DNA of 9,391 nt, taken from assembly GCA_964617105.1 (NCBI GenBank), contig CAZTWC010000135.1, positions 1 to 9,391 of the forward strand, read 5' to 3'. Shown here piece after piece: positions 1-6,281 of this stretch. The translations under genes and the position numbers were made by a program. Position 1 is the stretch's first letter, and each line of letters starts with the position of its first letter. The notes beneath the pieces were generated by a model. The model was not told where the DNA came from, made no database searches, and saw only the letters and a program-made list of their open reading frames with translations. This stretch comes from CAZTWC01 sp964617105 [NCBI: uncultured Myxococcia bacterium]. Lineage in GTDB: Bacteria > CAZTWC01.

Positions 1-94
1 GAAGAAAAAAGGCAACTATCCAGAATAGCCACTGCCTTTTTTGAGGCTTCGTTTCGGCTTTATCCCATTGGGATTGTTCAAAGTTCTCTTCCAT
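1..94 (-). CDS. N-terminus of a membrane protein (partial, runs off left edge)
   Basis: The minus strand has an ATG at 94 followed by 31 open codons to the window edge. The product begins MEENFEQSQWDKAETKPQKR, a hydrophilic, charged start, and continues into QWLFWIVAFFL, which looks like the first membrane-spanning helix or an uncleaved signal anchor. A GGAG Shine-Dalgarno sequence lies 7 bases before the ATG, at the right spacing. The start is only 12 bases beyond the stop codon of the RCC1-repeat lipoprotein on the same strand, so the two are probably co-transcribed and perhaps translationally coupled. Too little is visible to name a family. Start signal, spacing and amino-acid composition all support a real gene; its function is unknown. 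Confidence 0.6.
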   Translation of the reverse strand, partial: MEENFEQSQWDKAETKPQKRQWLFWIVAFFL

Positions 95-106
95 CTTAGG
101 TCTCCA

Positions 107-816
107 TCAAAGTCCTTTAATCTGAAAAGGCAATAACCTTTCTTTAGTAGTTTCATCACCTAATTGACCCTGTTTGTTTCCTCCCCAGCACCATACACTT
201 TGGTCGCAGGTGATTCCGCAGGTAAGGGTGTCTGCAGTTGAGATTGTCCTCCAATACCTATTACCGATTTGCTTCGGAGTTGTCCGGTTTATGGTGGTGC
301 AGTCGCCCAGTTTTCCATAAATATTTTCACCCCAGCAATAGAGTTTGTTTTGAGAGTTTACCGCACAGGTATTATTTGTCCCGGTAGAGATCTGCAGACC
401 AGAATCGCATATTTTATGGTCAGAAGTGGCGCCTGCTGATTCTGTAGTATCATTTTTACAGCCAGGAGTTACTTCCTTAGAAGAATTTGATTTGGCTAAC
501 ATTTCACACTCACTCCATTCTCCCTCCCGGCAAGTTGCAATGCCATCGCCCTCGGGAGTGGTGCAGCCCCGCATAAGGCCTTCATCCACTTGTCCATTGC
601 AGTCATTGTCAATGCCATCGCAGAACTCCCATCCTTTTGTACATTTTGAACTACCGGAGGGATCACCGGTTTTTGACTTAAGGGCTCACTCAAAAATAAC
701 TTCGCATTTTCGCATCCCAGATTCGGGCCATCTTTGGGAGTAATATCTATGGCCCAGCAACCGGCGATAAACAGACATAACACCACGGCCAGCCAATTTT
801 CTAATAATTTAACCAT
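107..816 (-). pseudogene. RCC1-repeat lipoprotein with a frame break
   Basis: Two overlapping minus-strand frames together make one protein. The first starts at ATG 816, with GAGGTG about 7 bases upstream, and encodes a lipoprotein signal peptide with lipobox FIAGC (Cys20), so the product should be an outer-surface or periplasmic lipoprotein. The second frame carries the cysteine-rich motif CDGIDNDCNGQVDEG (622-578), seen in MopE-like and other deltaproteobacterial surface proteins. Two RCC1-type repeats follow (about 388-110), with the hallmarks TCAVNSQNKLYCWGENIYGKLGD-like and CWGGNKQGQLGD. Complete RCC1 propellers usually have about seven repeats, so this one is short. The frames differ by -1. 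The shift must lie after an in-frame TGA near 685 and before 640, for example at the T5 run at 670-674. It is either a true mutation or an under-called homopolymer. A dispersed repeat (677-736) supplies part of the N-terminal coding sequence. Confidence 0.7.
677..736. repeat. Dispersed near-palindromic repeat, copy A (truncated, within a gene)
   Basis: The 43 bases at 677-719 match 1782-1824 (copy B) at about 39 positions, including the shared arm CATTTTCGCATCCCA. The following GATTCGGGCC (720-729) matches the reverse complement of the copy B core rather than its forward core, so the centre of the palindrome is in the opposite orientation. The right arm is reduced to TGGGA. On the minus strand this copy is translated as roughly PKDGPNLGCENAKLFLSEP inside the RCC1 lipoprotein. 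Confidence 0.75.
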
Positions 817-884
817 TATTACTGCACCTCATAATATGGAGCCTCTCTCCAGCATTCCAGATGGCCAGATTTTCAAATATCTCG

Positions 885-1706
885 CTAAAGGTTGATCAAT
901 TCAAGAAGTTTGGGCAATATTTTTCCGCTGGCGCCGGCTAAAAAATACCCGCCGTTTCTGATCGCTAACTCAGCAAAGGGATTGGTTTGTGGATTGATGT
1001 CAACCACAAGACCATTTTTGGCAATCACACCTTGAACAATATGATTAGGCAGGTTTGTTGCTCCGGATGTACCGATGGTGATGAGCACGTCAGTGCGGGT
1101 AGCAATCTCCAGGGAGCTATTAAAGCGGAAATATTCTTCATCATAACATTCATCAAACCATAAAACATGCGGACGGCTATAACTGTTGCATTCGGGGCAG
1201 CGTAAGTAATCAAATATATCTTCTGCAAAGTCCTTGGTAACAGGTTTGACGGGTATCTCCTCAGGCATGGGATAAATCGTTTTGCAACACTCTTTTGAAC
1301 ATCTCATGTAGTTTATATTCCCATGAATCTGAAAGGTATTTTCCAATGTATTGCCGGCCCTAAGGTGGAGGCCATCAACATTTTGGGTTATTAAATGAAA
1401 TCTGTTTTTCAGCAATTTTTCAAGTTGCGCCAGTGCAAGATGGCCTGGGTTAGGTTCAACATTATTGCATACAGCCCTTCGGTATAAATACCATTTCCAG
1501 ACTTCAAATGGGTCTTTTCTGAACATAGCATTAGTAGCCATCTCTTCCGGATAATATTCTTTTGATCCAATTGTCCAGTAGCCTTCCGGACCTCTAAAGG
1601 TCGGAATTCCGCTTTCCGCCGAGATCCCTGCTCCGGTCAAGATAGTCGTATGGTGATCTTTCTTGACTATTTCCCGGCATATTTTTGTTAATTCATTATC
1701 AGACAT
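885..1706 (-). CDS. Sirtuin, NAD-dependent protein deacylase (CobB/SIRT5-like)
   Basis: This 273-residue protein is a Sir2-family NAD-dependent lysine deacylase, acting on cytoplasmic acyl-lysine proteins. Visible motifs are the NAD-binding GAGISAESGIPTFRG (25-39), TQNVDGLH (107-114), catalytic His128 in QIHGN, zinc ligands C136/C140 (or C141) and C170/C173, VLWFDE (181-186), GTSG (212-215) and VDINPQ (235-240). Tyr73 and Arg76 in WYLYRR match the Y-x-x-R pair that binds acidic acyl groups in SIRT5 and E. coli CobB, so desuccinylase or demalonylase activity is likely; this is inferred from sequence. The start is ATG 1706, with AAGGAGA about 6 bases upstream. The gene lies 150 bases after rubrerythrin and 68 bases before the RCC1 lipoprotein, all on the same strand. 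No strong promoter or terminator separates it from the lipoprotein. An internal insertion around 145-168, between the two zinc pairs, is longer than in E. coli CobB. Confidence 0.93.
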   Translation of the reverse strand: MSDNELTKICREIVKKDHHTTILTGAGISAESGIPTFRGPEGYWTIGSKEYYPEEMATNAMFRKDPFEVWKWYLYRRAVCNNVEPNPGHLALAQLEKLLKNRFHLITQNVDGLHLRAGNTLENTFQIHGNINYMRCSKECCKTIYPMPEEIPVKPVTKDFAEDIFDYLRCPECNSYSRPHVLWFDECYDEEYFRFNSSLEIATRTDVLITIGTSGATNLPNHIVQGVIAKNGLVVDINPQTNPFAELAIRNGGYFLAGASGKILPKLLELINL

Positions 1707-1781
1707 TTCATCTCCTTTTCACCATTTTTTCACCAGGGGGCCACCATCATGGCCGCCAGCAGATTTGTCGCTTAAAATACT

Positions 1782-1854
1782 CTTTAGGGCTCGCTCCAAA
1801 ATAACTTCACATTTTCGCATCCCATCTTCGGCCCGAATCTGGGATGCGAAAATG
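1782..1854. repeat. Dispersed near-palindromic repeat, copy B (full hairpin)
   Basis: A 45-base near-palindrome (1810-1854) has perfect 15-base arms, CATTTTCGCATCCCA (1810-1824) and TGGGATGCGAAAATG (1840-1854). The 15-base core, TCTTCGGCCCGAATC, is itself mostly self-complementary. A 28-base leader (1782-1809) is shared with copy A at 677. The hairpin begins 3 bases after the rubrerythrin stop codon, so it probably forms the 3' end of that mRNA, as REP-like elements do. There is no U-tract directly after it, so it is not a typical intrinsic terminator. Confidence 0.85.
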
Positions 1855-1857
1855 GGC

Positions 1858-2352
1858 TTACAACCTGGTAAATTGCTCCTTTTTAACACCACAAATTGGA
1901 CATTCATCCGGTAAAACACTATCGGAAACATAGCCGCATACCTTACAGACATAATAGGTGGTTTCTGACTCGTTCATCATGTGATTCATAGCCTGTTTGT
2001 ATAGTTTTGCATGGACATTTTCCACATCCCTGGTCTGGGTCAATATGGTGATAGCGGTTTTGTCTTCAAGTTCATTAGCCAGTTTAATGGCTCCTTCATA
2101 GGCAACATCTGCCACTTTGGTCTCGGAATCAAAACTGTCCGCCAGGTTCTCTTCAGTAGACTTGATTTCCTTCAATAAACGGAGGCTCCGGGTGCCATGA
2201 ATTTCTTCGGAAAGGGATATAACCCGAAAGAGTTTGCCCATTTGTGCATAGCCTTCCTGATCCGCCTTTTCTGCAAATAATTTCAAACGCAAAGCAGCCT
2301 TTGCCTCACCTGTGTATGCCTCGTGAAAGGCTTTTTTTAAACTGTCATTCAT
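1858..2352 (-). CDS. Rubrerythrin
   Basis: This 164-residue protein has the two-part rubrerythrin layout: an N-terminal four-helix di-iron domain and a C-terminal rubredoxin domain. Rubrerythrins reduce hydrogen peroxide in the cytoplasm of anaerobes and microaerophiles. Candidate iron ligands are Glu16 (TGEAKA), the E49-x-x-H52 motif (SEEIHG), Glu86 (AYEGA) and the E111-x-x-H114 motif (DVENVHA). The rubredoxin iron site is C136-x-x-C139 and C151-x-x-C154 (YVCKVCGY, DECPICG). I chose the ATG at 2352, giving MNDSLKKAFHEAYTGEAKA, because it has AGGTG about 6 bases upstream and a typical family N-terminus. An in-frame upstream ATG at 2439 would add 29 residues unlike the family, overlapping the presumed tRNA terminator. 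A large hairpin repeat follows the stop directly. The next gene downstream is a sirtuin. Confidence 0.95.
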   Translation of the reverse strand: MNDSLKKAFHEAYTGEAKAALRLKLFAEKADQEGYAQMGKLFRVISLSEEIHGTRSLRLLKEIKSTEENLADSFDSETKVADVAYEGAIKLANELEDKTAITILTQTRDVENVHAKLYKQAMNHMMNESETTYYVCKVCGYVSDSVLPDECPICGVKKEQFTRL

Positions 2353-2419
2353 TGATACACCTATTCGTTGTTCAAAATAAATCAAAATGGGGTCAGGATG
2401 GGGCCAGGGCCACAAACCC

Positions 2420-2457
2420 AAAAAAAGGCCACAAGCCATAACAGCCTGCAGCCCTTT
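2420..2457 (-). terminator. Probable terminator of tRNA-Phe
   Basis: Ten bases after the tRNA-Phe 3' end the minus strand can form a two-part hairpin. The outer stem is AAAGG/CCTTT, the inner stem CAGGC/GCTTG, with an internal loop between them, and it runs into a tract of seven T residues. The stem is imperfect, so this is a moderate-confidence call. It would separate the tRNA transcript from the rubrerythrin gene. Confidence 0.45.
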
Positions 2458-2467
2458 AATATCAAGG

Positions 2468-2540
2468 TGCCTAGGGACAGAATTGAACTGCCGACACGGG
2501 GATTTTCAGTCCCCTGCTCTACCGACTGAGCTACCTAGGC
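2468..2540 (-). tRNA. tRNA-Phe (anticodon GAA)
   Basis: A complete 73-base cloverleaf is present. The acceptor stem is GCCTAGG/CCTAGGC and the D stem GCTC/GAGC. The anticodon arm is GGGGA-CTGAAAA-TCCCC with anticodon GAA, the variable loop has 5 bases, the T arm is GGCAG-TTCAATT-CTGTC, and the discriminator is A. The next bases are CCT, so the terminal CCA is not fully encoded and must be finished by tRNA nucleotidyltransferase. A promoter lies just upstream on the minus strand. Confidence 0.96.
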
Positions 2541-2556
2541 AAATTAGATGCAAAGG

Positions 2557-2585
2557 ATGGTACCAAAAATGGGGGCGAAAGTCAA
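2557..2585 (-). promoter_or_regulatory. Sigma-70-type promoter of tRNA-Phe
   Basis: On the minus strand, TTGACT (2585-2580) is followed by a 17-base spacer and TACCAT (2562-2557). The -35 box matches the consensus at 5 of 6 positions and the -10 box at 4 of 6. Transcription would start near 2550, about 10 bases before the mature tRNA. Confidence 0.6.
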
Positions 2586-2651
2586 CTATAAAATCCTATG
2601 GACTATACCAGACCCCTCAGATACAGATAATAGACTCCCCTCTCTTTTACA

Positions 2652-2680
2652 TTGCAAATCTTTGGCTGTCAATTTATAAT
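2652..2680 (+). promoter_or_regulatory. Sigma-70-type promoter of the acyl-CoA dehydrogenase operon
   Basis: TTGCAA (2652-2657), a 17-base spacer and a perfect TATAAT (2675-2680) form a good promoter. Transcription would start near 2687, leaving a leader of about 73 bases before the chosen ATG. The spacer 2541-2759 holds this promoter and the divergent tRNA-Phe promoter, and nothing else that I can recognise. Confidence 0.6.
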
Positions 2681-2759
2681 CCCCTTTTATACTTACTGGA
2701 AACTATTTAAATCAATACCCAAACTTTAAAATTTGGCTCAATTGGCATTGGTGGTTGAT

Positions 2760-3995
2760 ATGTTTGATTTCATGCTAAGTCAAAAACAGATTGAATGGCG
2801 GGATCGGGCCCGGGATTTTATCTCCAATGACGTTTCAGCCGATTTGATCCGAGCCATGGATGCCGATGAGATCAAGTATCCCCGCCAATACCTGGAATCG
2901 GCCGCCAAAAGAGAGTTGCTGGGCCTGCGTTTCGACCCCCAATACGGGGGTGGTGGCATGGACTGGGCCACCGAAGTGGCAGTTATCGAGGAGATCGGGG
3001 TCACCGGCGCCGCCCTGGGCTGCCTCTATTCGCTGGTTAGTATTGTGGGAGAAGCTCTACACATTTTTGGCACTCCCCAGCAAAAAGAGAGATACCTGGC
3101 TCCCATGATCCGAGGAGAGTTAACCTGCGCCGAGGCGCTAACCGAACCCCGGGGTGGCAGTGACTTTTTTGGCGCCACCACCATTGCGAAAAAAGAGGGC
3201 GACACCTACTATCTTACCGGACAAAAACGGTTTGTGGTTGGAGGCGAAGGTGCTGATATCTTTCTGGTATATGCCCGCACCGCACCTCTTGATTGCCCTG
3301 ATCCTCATCATGCCATCTCTGCCTTTATTGTAGAGCGGGAGGCGGGGATCAAAGTAGAGCATCTTTATGGGCTTATGGGAACCCGGGGAGGCGGCACTGC
3401 CCGGATCTCTTTCCAGCGCACGCCTGTTAAAGCGGAAAACATTATCTATAGGGAAAACCAGGGATTCGAAGTTTTCAACCAGATGATGATCCCCGAACGT
3501 ATGACCTCGGCCTCTGGCGCTATTGGTGCTGCCCGCGCCGCCCTGGAGATAGCCACCAGATACTCCACCAAAAGAAAAGCCTTTGGTAAAAAAATCAAGA
3601 ACTTTCAGGGAGTTAATTTTAAAATCGCCGACAGTATAAGCAAATTGGACGCAGCCAGGGCCATGCTCTGGACCGCTGCCCGCCAGGTGGATTCTGGGCA
3701 AGACAGCCGGAGACTGGTGTCTGAGGCCAAAAAAATCGCCACTGACACTGCCTGGGAGGTGGTAAACCACAGTATGCAGATTATGGGAGGTATAGGTTAC
3801 ACCAATGTATTCCCAGTGGAGAAACTGCTGCGGGATATCAGGTTGATGATGATCTGGACCGGCACCAATGAAATTATGAATACCCTGATTCAACATGAAT
3901 GGTATAAAGAGAGAGCTAAACAGGCTGCTTTAGGACGAGATGTGGAGTTTGACACTCTGGGCTACAATTTTCAGACCGAAAAAGTCTATGAATAA
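2760..3995 (+). CDS. Acyl-CoA dehydrogenase
   Basis: This 411-residue flavoprotein belongs to the acyl-CoA dehydrogenase family, which introduces a trans-2,3 double bond into acyl-CoA thioesters and passes electrons to ETF. It has the usual order: N-terminal helical domain (1-115), beta domain with TEPRGGSD (128-135), and C-terminal helical domain with the FAD-contacting RKAFGK (272-277) and MGGIGY (342-347). At the site of the common catalytic Glu (E376 in human MCAD, motif YEGT) it has Thr367 in IWTGTN. A Glu is present instead at 246 in IPERM, where long-chain and isovaleryl-CoA dehydrogenases carry their base. The substrate cannot be named; a long or branched acyl-CoA is a guess. I prefer ATG 2760, preceded by GGTGG, to the TTG at 2733; another ATG lies at 2772. 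The elbB-like gene starts 37 bases downstream on the same strand. Confidence 0.93.
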   Translation: MFDFMLSQKQIEWRDRARDFISNDVSADLIRAMDADEIKYPRQYLESAAKRELLGLRFDPQYGGGGMDWATEVAVIEEIGVTGAALGCLYSLVSIVGEALHIFGTPQQKERYLAPMIRGELTCAEALTEPRGGSDFFGATTIAKKEGDTYYLTGQKRFVVGGEGADIFLVYARTAPLDCPDPHHAISAFIVEREAGIKVEHLYGLMGTRGGGTARISFQRTPVKAENIIYRENQGFEVFNQMMIPERMTSASGAIGAARAALEIATRYSTKRKAFGKKIKNFQGVNFKIADSISKLDAARAMLWTAARQVDSGQDSRRLVSEAKKIATDTAWEVVNHSMQIMGGIGYTNVFPVEKLLRDIRLMMIWTGTNEIMNTLIQHEWYKERAKQAALGRDVEFDTLGYNFQTEKVYE

Positions 3996-4032
3996 CTGAC
4001 ATCATTTTCAACAATACAAAAAGGAGGTCATT

Positions 4033-4686
4033 ATGGCACGCGTAGGAGTTTTACTGGCTGGATGCGGTTTTTTAGATGGAACAGAAATTCACGAAGCAGT
4101 TTGCACCCTACTCTTTTTAGATAGGGCTGGTGCAGAGATTGTCTGCTTTGCCCCTGATTCCAACCAACACCACATTATTAACCACCTTAATCAACAAGAA
4201 GCAATGGGCCGGCGCAACGTGCTTGAGGAATCGGCCCGCATCGCCCGCTGCGAAATCAAACCCCTGGCTCAGGTAAAAGAGGCGGACCTGGATGCCCTGA
4301 TCATTCCCGGTGGTTTTGGCGCCGCCAAAAACCTCTGCGACTTTGCCTTTAAAGGGGCGGAGATGACGGTAAAGCCGGAAGTGGATGCTCTGGTTAACCA
4401 AATGGCAGACGCAGGCAAACCAATTGGCGCCATCTGCATCTCTCCGGTAATTTTGGCGAAATCCCTGGGCAGCAGAAAACCCAGCATTACCATTGGTAAC
4501 GATAGCGGAACTGCTCAGGCCATTGAAACCATGGGTGGCAGCCATGTTGACAAACCGGTAGATGATATAGTGGTGGACGAAAAGTTAAAACTGGTTACCA
4601 CCCCAGCCTATATGGTTGGACCAAGCATCAAACATGTGGCGGCAGGCATTGAAAAATTGGTAGAGAAAGTTTTGGCTCTTATATGA
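4033..4686 (+). CDS. elbB: ElbB/ES1-like protein of the DJ-1/PfpI superfamily
   Basis: This 217-residue protein matches the ElbB (YhbL/ES1) group of the DJ-1/PfpI, class I glutamine amidotransferase-like superfamily. Features are the N-terminal strand MARVGVLLAGCGFLDGTEIH with Glu18, PGGFGAAKNL (92-101), and the nucleophile elbow GAICISP (132-138) with the candidate reactive Cys135. E. coli ElbB has been reported to have glyoxalase-like activity and was first linked to isoprenoid biosynthesis; the physiological role is not settled. The length is normal for the family. Translation should be efficient: a perfect AAGGAGGT lies 5 bases before the ATG. It sits between an acyl-CoA dehydrogenase (37-base gap) and trkA (28-base gap) in what looks like one operon, though these roles have no obvious biochemical link. 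Confidence 0.92.
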   Translation: MARVGVLLAGCGFLDGTEIHEAVCTLLFLDRAGAEIVCFAPDSNQHHIINHLNQQEAMGRRNVLEESARIARCEIKPLAQVKEADLDALIIPGGFGAAKNLCDFAFKGAEMTVKPEVDALVNQMADAGKPIGAICISPVILAKSLGSRKPSITIGNDSGTAQAIETMGGSHVDKPVDDIVVDEKLKLVTTPAYMVGPSIKHVAAGIEKLVEKVLALI

Positions 4687-4714
4687 TCATCCAACACCTG
4701 CCAAGGTTATTTGT

Positions 4715-6076
4715 ATGAGTATTGTGATTGTAGGCGCCGGGGAAGTAGGGTTTAACATTGCGGCCAAACTCTCCCTGGAGAAGAAAGATGTGTACGTTAT
4801 CGAGCAGAGTGATGAACGATTTCACTATGTGCAGGATGAATTGGATGTCCAAGTTATCCAGGGCAATGGCGCTTCTCCCAGTATTTTGAAAGAAGCTGGC
4901 ATCGAGGATGCCCAGATGCTGATAGCGGTCACCGACCAAGACGAGGTCAATATCACTTCCTGCCTTTTTGCCAGCCATCTGAATCCCCAGGTGATGAAAG
5001 TGGCCCGGGTTAGAAATCCCGAATATATTACCTATCATAATGAACAGGGAGGCGGCCTGTTAAACATCGACTTTCAAATCAACCCAGAAGGGGTAGTGGC
5101 GGATAAACTGCTAAAAATCATTTCTGTGCCCAAAAGCAGAGAAGTGGTGGAATTTGATAATGGCCGGGTAGTGCTGGTTGGCTTTAAAATAGATGTCAAC
5201 TGCCGTTTTGCCGGCAAATTAATCTTGGAGGTGGCTAATAAGTATCCCAAGGGGAAATTCCTGGTAACCGCCATCGTGCGAAAAAACGAAATCATCATCC
5301 CCAAAGGCAACCATCAACTCCTGCCAGAAGATATAATATATGTAATAACTCCCAGCGACATGGTGGAAGAGACCATGAACATATTTTCCAAAAATAGGGA
5401 GGTGGAGACCAAGCGGGTAATGATTTTCGGCGGCAGCAACATCGGTTTTTCCCTGGCTCAGCAATTGGAAAAAAAAGGGTTGCCCTCCATAAAAATTATC
5501 GAAAAAGATGAAAGCCTGTGTGAATATCTGGCATGGAACCTTTCCCGGGTTACGGTGCTTAACGGAAAGGGTACCGATGAAAGTCTGCTTACCGAGGAGA
5601 GTATCGAGGATGTGGACGCCTTTATTTCAGTTTCCAGAGATGATGAAGCAAATATCCTGGCCGCCCTCCTGGCCAAGCACCTGGGCGCAGGCATGGTTTG
5701 CACGGTAATCAACAAATTGAGCTATTTTTCCCTACTCAACACCATTGGTATCGATGTGGCCATCAGTCCTCACCTGCTGGCCGCCAACTCTATTCTCCGT
5801 TTTATCCGCCGGGGTAAGGTGGTGGCGCTAAGCACTTTTTTCGGCGAGGCTGCCGAAGCCATTGAATTTATCGTGCCTCCCGACGCTCCTATTGTCAATA
5901 TCCCCATCAAACATCTAAAAATTCCCAAAGGCGCCATATTAGGCACCATCGTGCGGGACGATGAGATAATAATTCCCCGGGGTGACGATATTGTCAGAGC
6001 GCATGACAAGGTGATAACTTTTCTGGTAAAAGATATCCTTCCCAGCGTAGAAACCCTGTTTGCGTCCAGAGAGTAG
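4715..6076 (+). CDS. trkA: Trk potassium-uptake regulatory subunit TrkA
   Basis: This 453-residue cytoplasmic protein is the full-length, duplicated TrkA. It gates the TrkH/TrkG potassium channel at the inner membrane in response to nucleotides. The domain order is RCK_N (1-125), RCK_C (140-225), RCK_N (233-350) and RCK_C (370-450). The first Rossmann motif is GAGEVG (7-12), with an acidic residue ending the second strand (Glu30, VIEQSDE), as expected for NAD(H) binding. The second is FGGSNIG (238-244) with IIEKDE (261-266). Each RCK_C half ends in a similar phrase, NEIIIPKGNH and DEIIIPRGDD, showing the internal duplication. AAGG lies 8 bases before ATG 4715. The gene follows the elbB-like gene by 28 bases. 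No trkH is present in the window, so the membrane partner must be encoded elsewhere. Confidence 0.96.
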   Translation: MSIVIVGAGEVGFNIAAKLSLEKKDVYVIEQSDERFHYVQDELDVQVIQGNGASPSILKEAGIEDAQMLIAVTDQDEVNITSCLFASHLNPQVMKVARVRNPEYITYHNEQGGGLLNIDFQINPEGVVADKLLKIISVPKSREVVEFDNGRVVLVGFKIDVNCRFAGKLILEVANKYPKGKFLVTAIVRKNEIIIPKGNHQLLPEDIIYVITPSDMVEETMNIFSKNREVETKRVMIFGGSNIGFSLAQQLEKKGLPSIKIIEKDESLCEYLAWNLSRVTVLNGKGTDESLLTEESIEDVDAFISVSRDDEANILAALLAKHLGAGMVCTVINKLSYFSLLNTIGIDVAISPHLLAANSILRFIRRGKVVALSTFFGEAAEAIEFIVPPDAPIVNIPIKHLKIPKGAILGTIVRDDEIIIPRGDDIVRAHDKVITFLVKDILPSVETLFASRE

Positions 6077-6085
6077 TTTTTTTCC

Positions 6086-6113
6086 TTGACAAGGCTGTTT
6101 TTTTTTATATAGT
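6086..6113 (+). promoter_or_regulatory. Strong sigma-70-type promoter of tRNA-Glu
   Basis: A perfect TTGACA (6086-6091), a 16-base spacer and TATAGT (6108-6113, 5 of 6 consensus) lie 10 bases after the trkA stop codon. Transcription would start near 6120, giving a leader of about 32 bases before the tRNA. The TTGACA is embedded in CCTTGACAAGG followed by a long T run, which may also act as a weak terminator for trkA. Confidence 0.8.
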
Positions 6114-6152
6114 AGTCACTGCATTATAAATAATGTAGCGGTTGGAATTTGT

Positions 6153-6230
6153 GTCCCCATCGTCCAGCCAGGTCCAGGACACCGGCCTTTCACGCCGGCG
6201 ACAGGGGTTCGAATCCCCTTGGGGACGCCA
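6153..6230 (+). tRNA. tRNA-Glu (anticodon TTC)
   Basis: A complete cloverleaf is present. The acceptor stem is GTCCCCA/TGGGGAC and the D arm GTCC/GGAC with an 11-base loop. The anticodon arm is CCGGC-CTTTCAC-GCCGG with anticodon TTC, and the T arm AGGGG-TTCGAAT-CCCCT. The discriminator is G (6227) and CCA is encoded at 6228-6230. The mature body is 75 bases before the CCA. It has its own promoter upstream and a strong terminator directly after it. Confidence 0.97.
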
Positions 6231-6237
6231 AGTGATT

Positions 6238-6272
6238 AAAAGGAGTTAGCAGAGATGCTGGCTCCTTTTTTT
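6238..6272. terminator. Bidirectional intrinsic terminator after tRNA-Glu
   Basis: GGAGTTAGCA (6242-6251) pairs over 10 positions, including two G-T pairs, with TGCTGGCTCC (6256-6265) around a GAGA loop. Four further A-T pairs extend the base. Seven T residues follow on the plus strand and a shorter T run on the minus strand. It therefore ends the tRNA-Glu transcript and can also stop the convergent minus-strand transcript, whose last stop codon is at 6282-6284. Confidence 0.9.
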
Positions 6273-6281
6273 ATTGCAAGA

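Noticed and set aside
5-42. Perfect 10-base inverted repeat (AAAAAAGGCA / TGCCTTTTTT) that resembles a bidirectional terminator
   Set aside because: On the minus strand it lies inside the start of a well-supported membrane-protein gene (ATG 94 with GGAG), so it is more likely chance within coding sequence.
660-690. Programmed -1 ribosomal frameshift in the RCC1 lipoprotein gene
   Set aside because: The A5 run (minus strand) allows slippage, but there is no standard X-XXY-YYZ heptamer in the zero frame and no clear stimulatory structure directly downstream; mutation or sequencing error is simpler.
1717-1735. Short direct repeat of TTTTCACCA just upstream of the sirtuin start
   Set aside because: It is only 9 bases, within a purine/pyrimidine-biased ribosome-binding-site region, and not distinguishable from chance.
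2353-2439. N-terminal extension of rubrerythrin from an upstream ATG
   Set aside because: The extra 29 residues are unlike rubrerythrins, overlap the presumed tRNA terminator, and the ATG at 2352 has its own ribosome-binding site.
3138-3896. Long minus-strand open frame of 252 codons opposite the acyl-CoA dehydrogenase
   Set aside because: The plus-strand frame encodes a clear full-length family member; the opposite frame is low in recognisable motifs and is a shadow.
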